Shown here: in pieces, positions 28,863 to 30,189 of the stretch
Position numbering within the stretch: position 1 is the stretch's first letter
How the letters are laid out: the number at the start of each line of letters is the position of its first letter
Source of the DNA: UMGS1279 sp045577495
GTDB taxonomy: Bacteria > Bacillota > Clostridia > Oscillospirales > Acutalibacteraceae
Direction of reading: 5' to 3'
DNA length: 30,189 bases
Assembly: GCA_045577495.1 (NCBI GenBank)
Contig: JAZNIK010000062.1
Span: forward strand, 1 to 30,189
The notes under the pieces: generated by a model
Database searches by the model: none
What the model was told of the DNA's origin: nothing
The model's input: only the letters and a program-made list of their open reading frames with translations
Translations under genes and position numbers: made by a program

Positions 28863-30189
28863 ATTTTTACCAAGCAAAACAGCATAGGCATTTTTGGTAT
28901 GGATGCCTATATGATAAATGTTGAGGCAGACGTCTCTGACGGAATGTTCAGTTTTGATATAGTTGGACTTCCCGATATGGCAGTAAAAGAATCTAGAGAC
29001 AGAATTCGCGCCGCTATGCGTAACTGCGGTTTTTTCTTTCCGTCGGGTCACACAACCATAAATCTAGCCCCCGCCGACAGAAAAAAAGAGGGTACACTTT
29101 ACGATGTGCCGATGCTTATTTCGATTCTTGTTGCTACAGGGCAGTTGGTTGGTGATTTTAAAACCTCTGCCTTTATAGGTGAGCTTTCGCTCGATGGTGA
29201 ACTCAGAAATGTTAACGGACTTCTTCCTATGGCTATATCGGCAAAGGCAGCAGGAATAGAGCACCTATATGTCCCTGCAGACAATGCCGCAGAGGGTGCA
29301 GTTGTTAACGGAATTAACATATACCCTATTTCAAACATATTACAACTTGTTCGTGTTCTTCGCGGTGAGGAAAAACTAGAACCCACCGAGCCTACCAAAC
29401 AATCAAAGGAAAATACATTACATAATTTGGATTTTGCAGAGGTTAAGGGTCAAACTCTTGCTAAAAAGGCGTTAGAGGTTGCTGCTGCGGGCGGTCATAA
29501 CGTTTTGCTTATCGGACCTCCAGGTTCGGGTAAAAGTATGCTTGCAAAACGCTTTCCCACAATTTTGCCCGAAATGACCGAAGGGGAATCTATCGACACA
29601 ACAAAAATTCATTCTATCGCGGGTGTTTTGCCAAGACTTTCGCCTCTGGTTACAAACAGGCCTTTTCGCTCACCTCATCATACAATATCATCTGCCGCTA
29701 TGTCGGGTGGCGGAGCCCTACCAAAACCGGGTGAAATCTCTTTAGCGCATAACGGAGTTTTGTTTTTAGATGAACTACCCGAGTTTAGAAGAGATGTTAT
29801 GGAGGCTTTACGTGCACCGCTTGAGGACGGCGTTGTTACTGTATCGCGCGTGGCAGGTACTCTCACCTACCCTTGCTCTTTTACCCTAATCGGTGCTATG
29901 AACCCTTGCCCTTGCGGCTTTTTTGGTCACCCAACAAAGAAATGCACCTGCACTCCTAATGCAGTTTCAAAATATCTAAACCGCGTTTCAGGACCCATGC
30001 TTGACCGACTTGATATTCACGTTGAGGTGCCGCCCATTGATTTCGATTCGCTTAAATCCAAGGGCGCGGAGGAAACCTCGGCGCAGGTGAGAGATAGGGT
30101 CAATAAGGCGCGCAGAATACAGGAAGAGCGCTATAAAGGCAGCGGCATTACCTGCAACGCGCGACTGACGCCCTCAATGCTCGAAAAGT
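28863..30189 (+). CDS. YifB/ComM-family Mg-chelatase-like AAA ATPase (partial, 3' end outside window)
   Basis: The first 442 residues of a protein that is usually about 500-510 long. The N-terminal domain begins FTKQNSIGIFGMDAYMINVE and FDIVGLPD...KESRDRIRAA, typical of the family, followed by an AAA domain with Walker A GPPGSGKSM at 218-226, Walker B VLFLDELPEF, and the PCPCGFFGHP..CTCTP cysteine loop. Relatives act in natural transformation (ComM helicase) or have unknown roles. The start is set by homology to MLAKVNS-type ends: the matching codon is ATT 28863, eight bases after GGAGG. No ATG, GTG or TTG lies in frame until ATG 28899, which would remove conserved residues. Operon with alr. 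Confidence 0.93.
   Translation, partial: MFTKQNSIGIFGMDAYMINVEADVSDGMFSFDIVGLPDMAVKESRDRIRAAMRNCGFFFPSGHTTINLAPADRKKEGTLYDVPMLISILVATGQLVGDFKTSAFIGELSLDGELRNVNGLLPMAISAKAAGIEHLYVPADNAAEGAVVNGINIYPISNILQLVRVLRGEEKLEPTEPTKQSKENTLHNLDFAEVKGQTLAKKALEVAAAGGHNVLLIGPPGSGKSMLAKRFPTILPEMTEGESIDTTKIHSIAGVLPRLSPLVTNRPFRSPHHTISSAAMSGGGALPKPGEISLAHNGVLFLDELPEFRRDVMEALRAPLEDGVVTVSRVAGTLTYPCSFTLIGAMNPCPCGFFGHPTKKCTCTPNAVSKYLNRVSGPMLDRLDIHVEVPPIDFDSLKSKGAEETSAQVRDRVNKARRIQEERYKGSGITCNARLTPSMLEK

Overview
The window looks like a chromosomal piece of a low-GC, strictly anaerobic Gram-positive bacterium, most likely an uncultured gut member of the Clostridia (Oscillospiraceae-like). The support is an oxygen-sensitive class III ribonucleotide reductase with its activase, a cell-wall sorting signal on a giant surface protein, AGGAGG-type ribosome binding sites, and many near-consensus TTGACA/TATAAT promoters with 17-bp spacers. 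This placement is inferred from the proteins, not from any phylogenetic marker.

Layout. 1-7.2 kb: a TetR-type regulator followed by a 2123-residue wall-anchored adhesin (vWA domain, about nine isopeptide-type repeats, SPKTG sorting signal). 7.3-9.1 kb: an L-lactate permease behind a consensus promoter, with a long hairpin at the predicted transcript start. 9.1-10.4 kb: nrdR and nagB. 10.4-13.5 kb: a PlsC-like acyltransferase with a zinc ribbon, one base upstream of an MsbA/LmrA-like ABC exporter. 13.6-14.9 kb: a membrane-anchored alpha/beta hydrolase and a small conserved protein. 15.0-19.2 kb: the anaerobic dNTP module nrdG, nrdD, trxB. NrdD carries a fused C-terminal redoxin (CPNC), and two NrdR boxes 32 bp apart lie upstream of the nrdD promoter. 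nrdR, 9 kb away, probably acts on them.

19.2-22.4 kb is an accessory island. It holds a type II restriction-modification pair (C5 methyltransferase and HNH endonuclease, ATGA overlap), then a 455-bp element with terminal inverted repeats that carries a frameshifted DUF559 nuclease gene. Near-identical 27-bp sequences (25/27) in inverted orientation flank the whole island; one copy coincides with the nrdG promoter.

22.5-24.9 kb: a coiled-coil protein of unknown role, then a phage-like switch. A leftward operon of four tiny genes (HTH, 47 aa, 53 aa zinc ribbon, 77 aa Cys-rich) diverges from a repressor that has an S24/LexA-like C-terminal domain but no Ser/Lys catalytic dyad. 24.9-27.6 kb: an ECF sigma factor overlapping a single-pass membrane beta-propeller protein that is probably its anti-sigma sensor. 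27.6-30.2 kb: alanine racemase, with its promoter inside the preceding terminator hairpin, then the start of a YifB/ComM-type AAA ATPase that appears to begin at an ATT codon and runs off the window.

I see no tRNA, rRNA, CRISPR array, integrase, transposase or sortase here.
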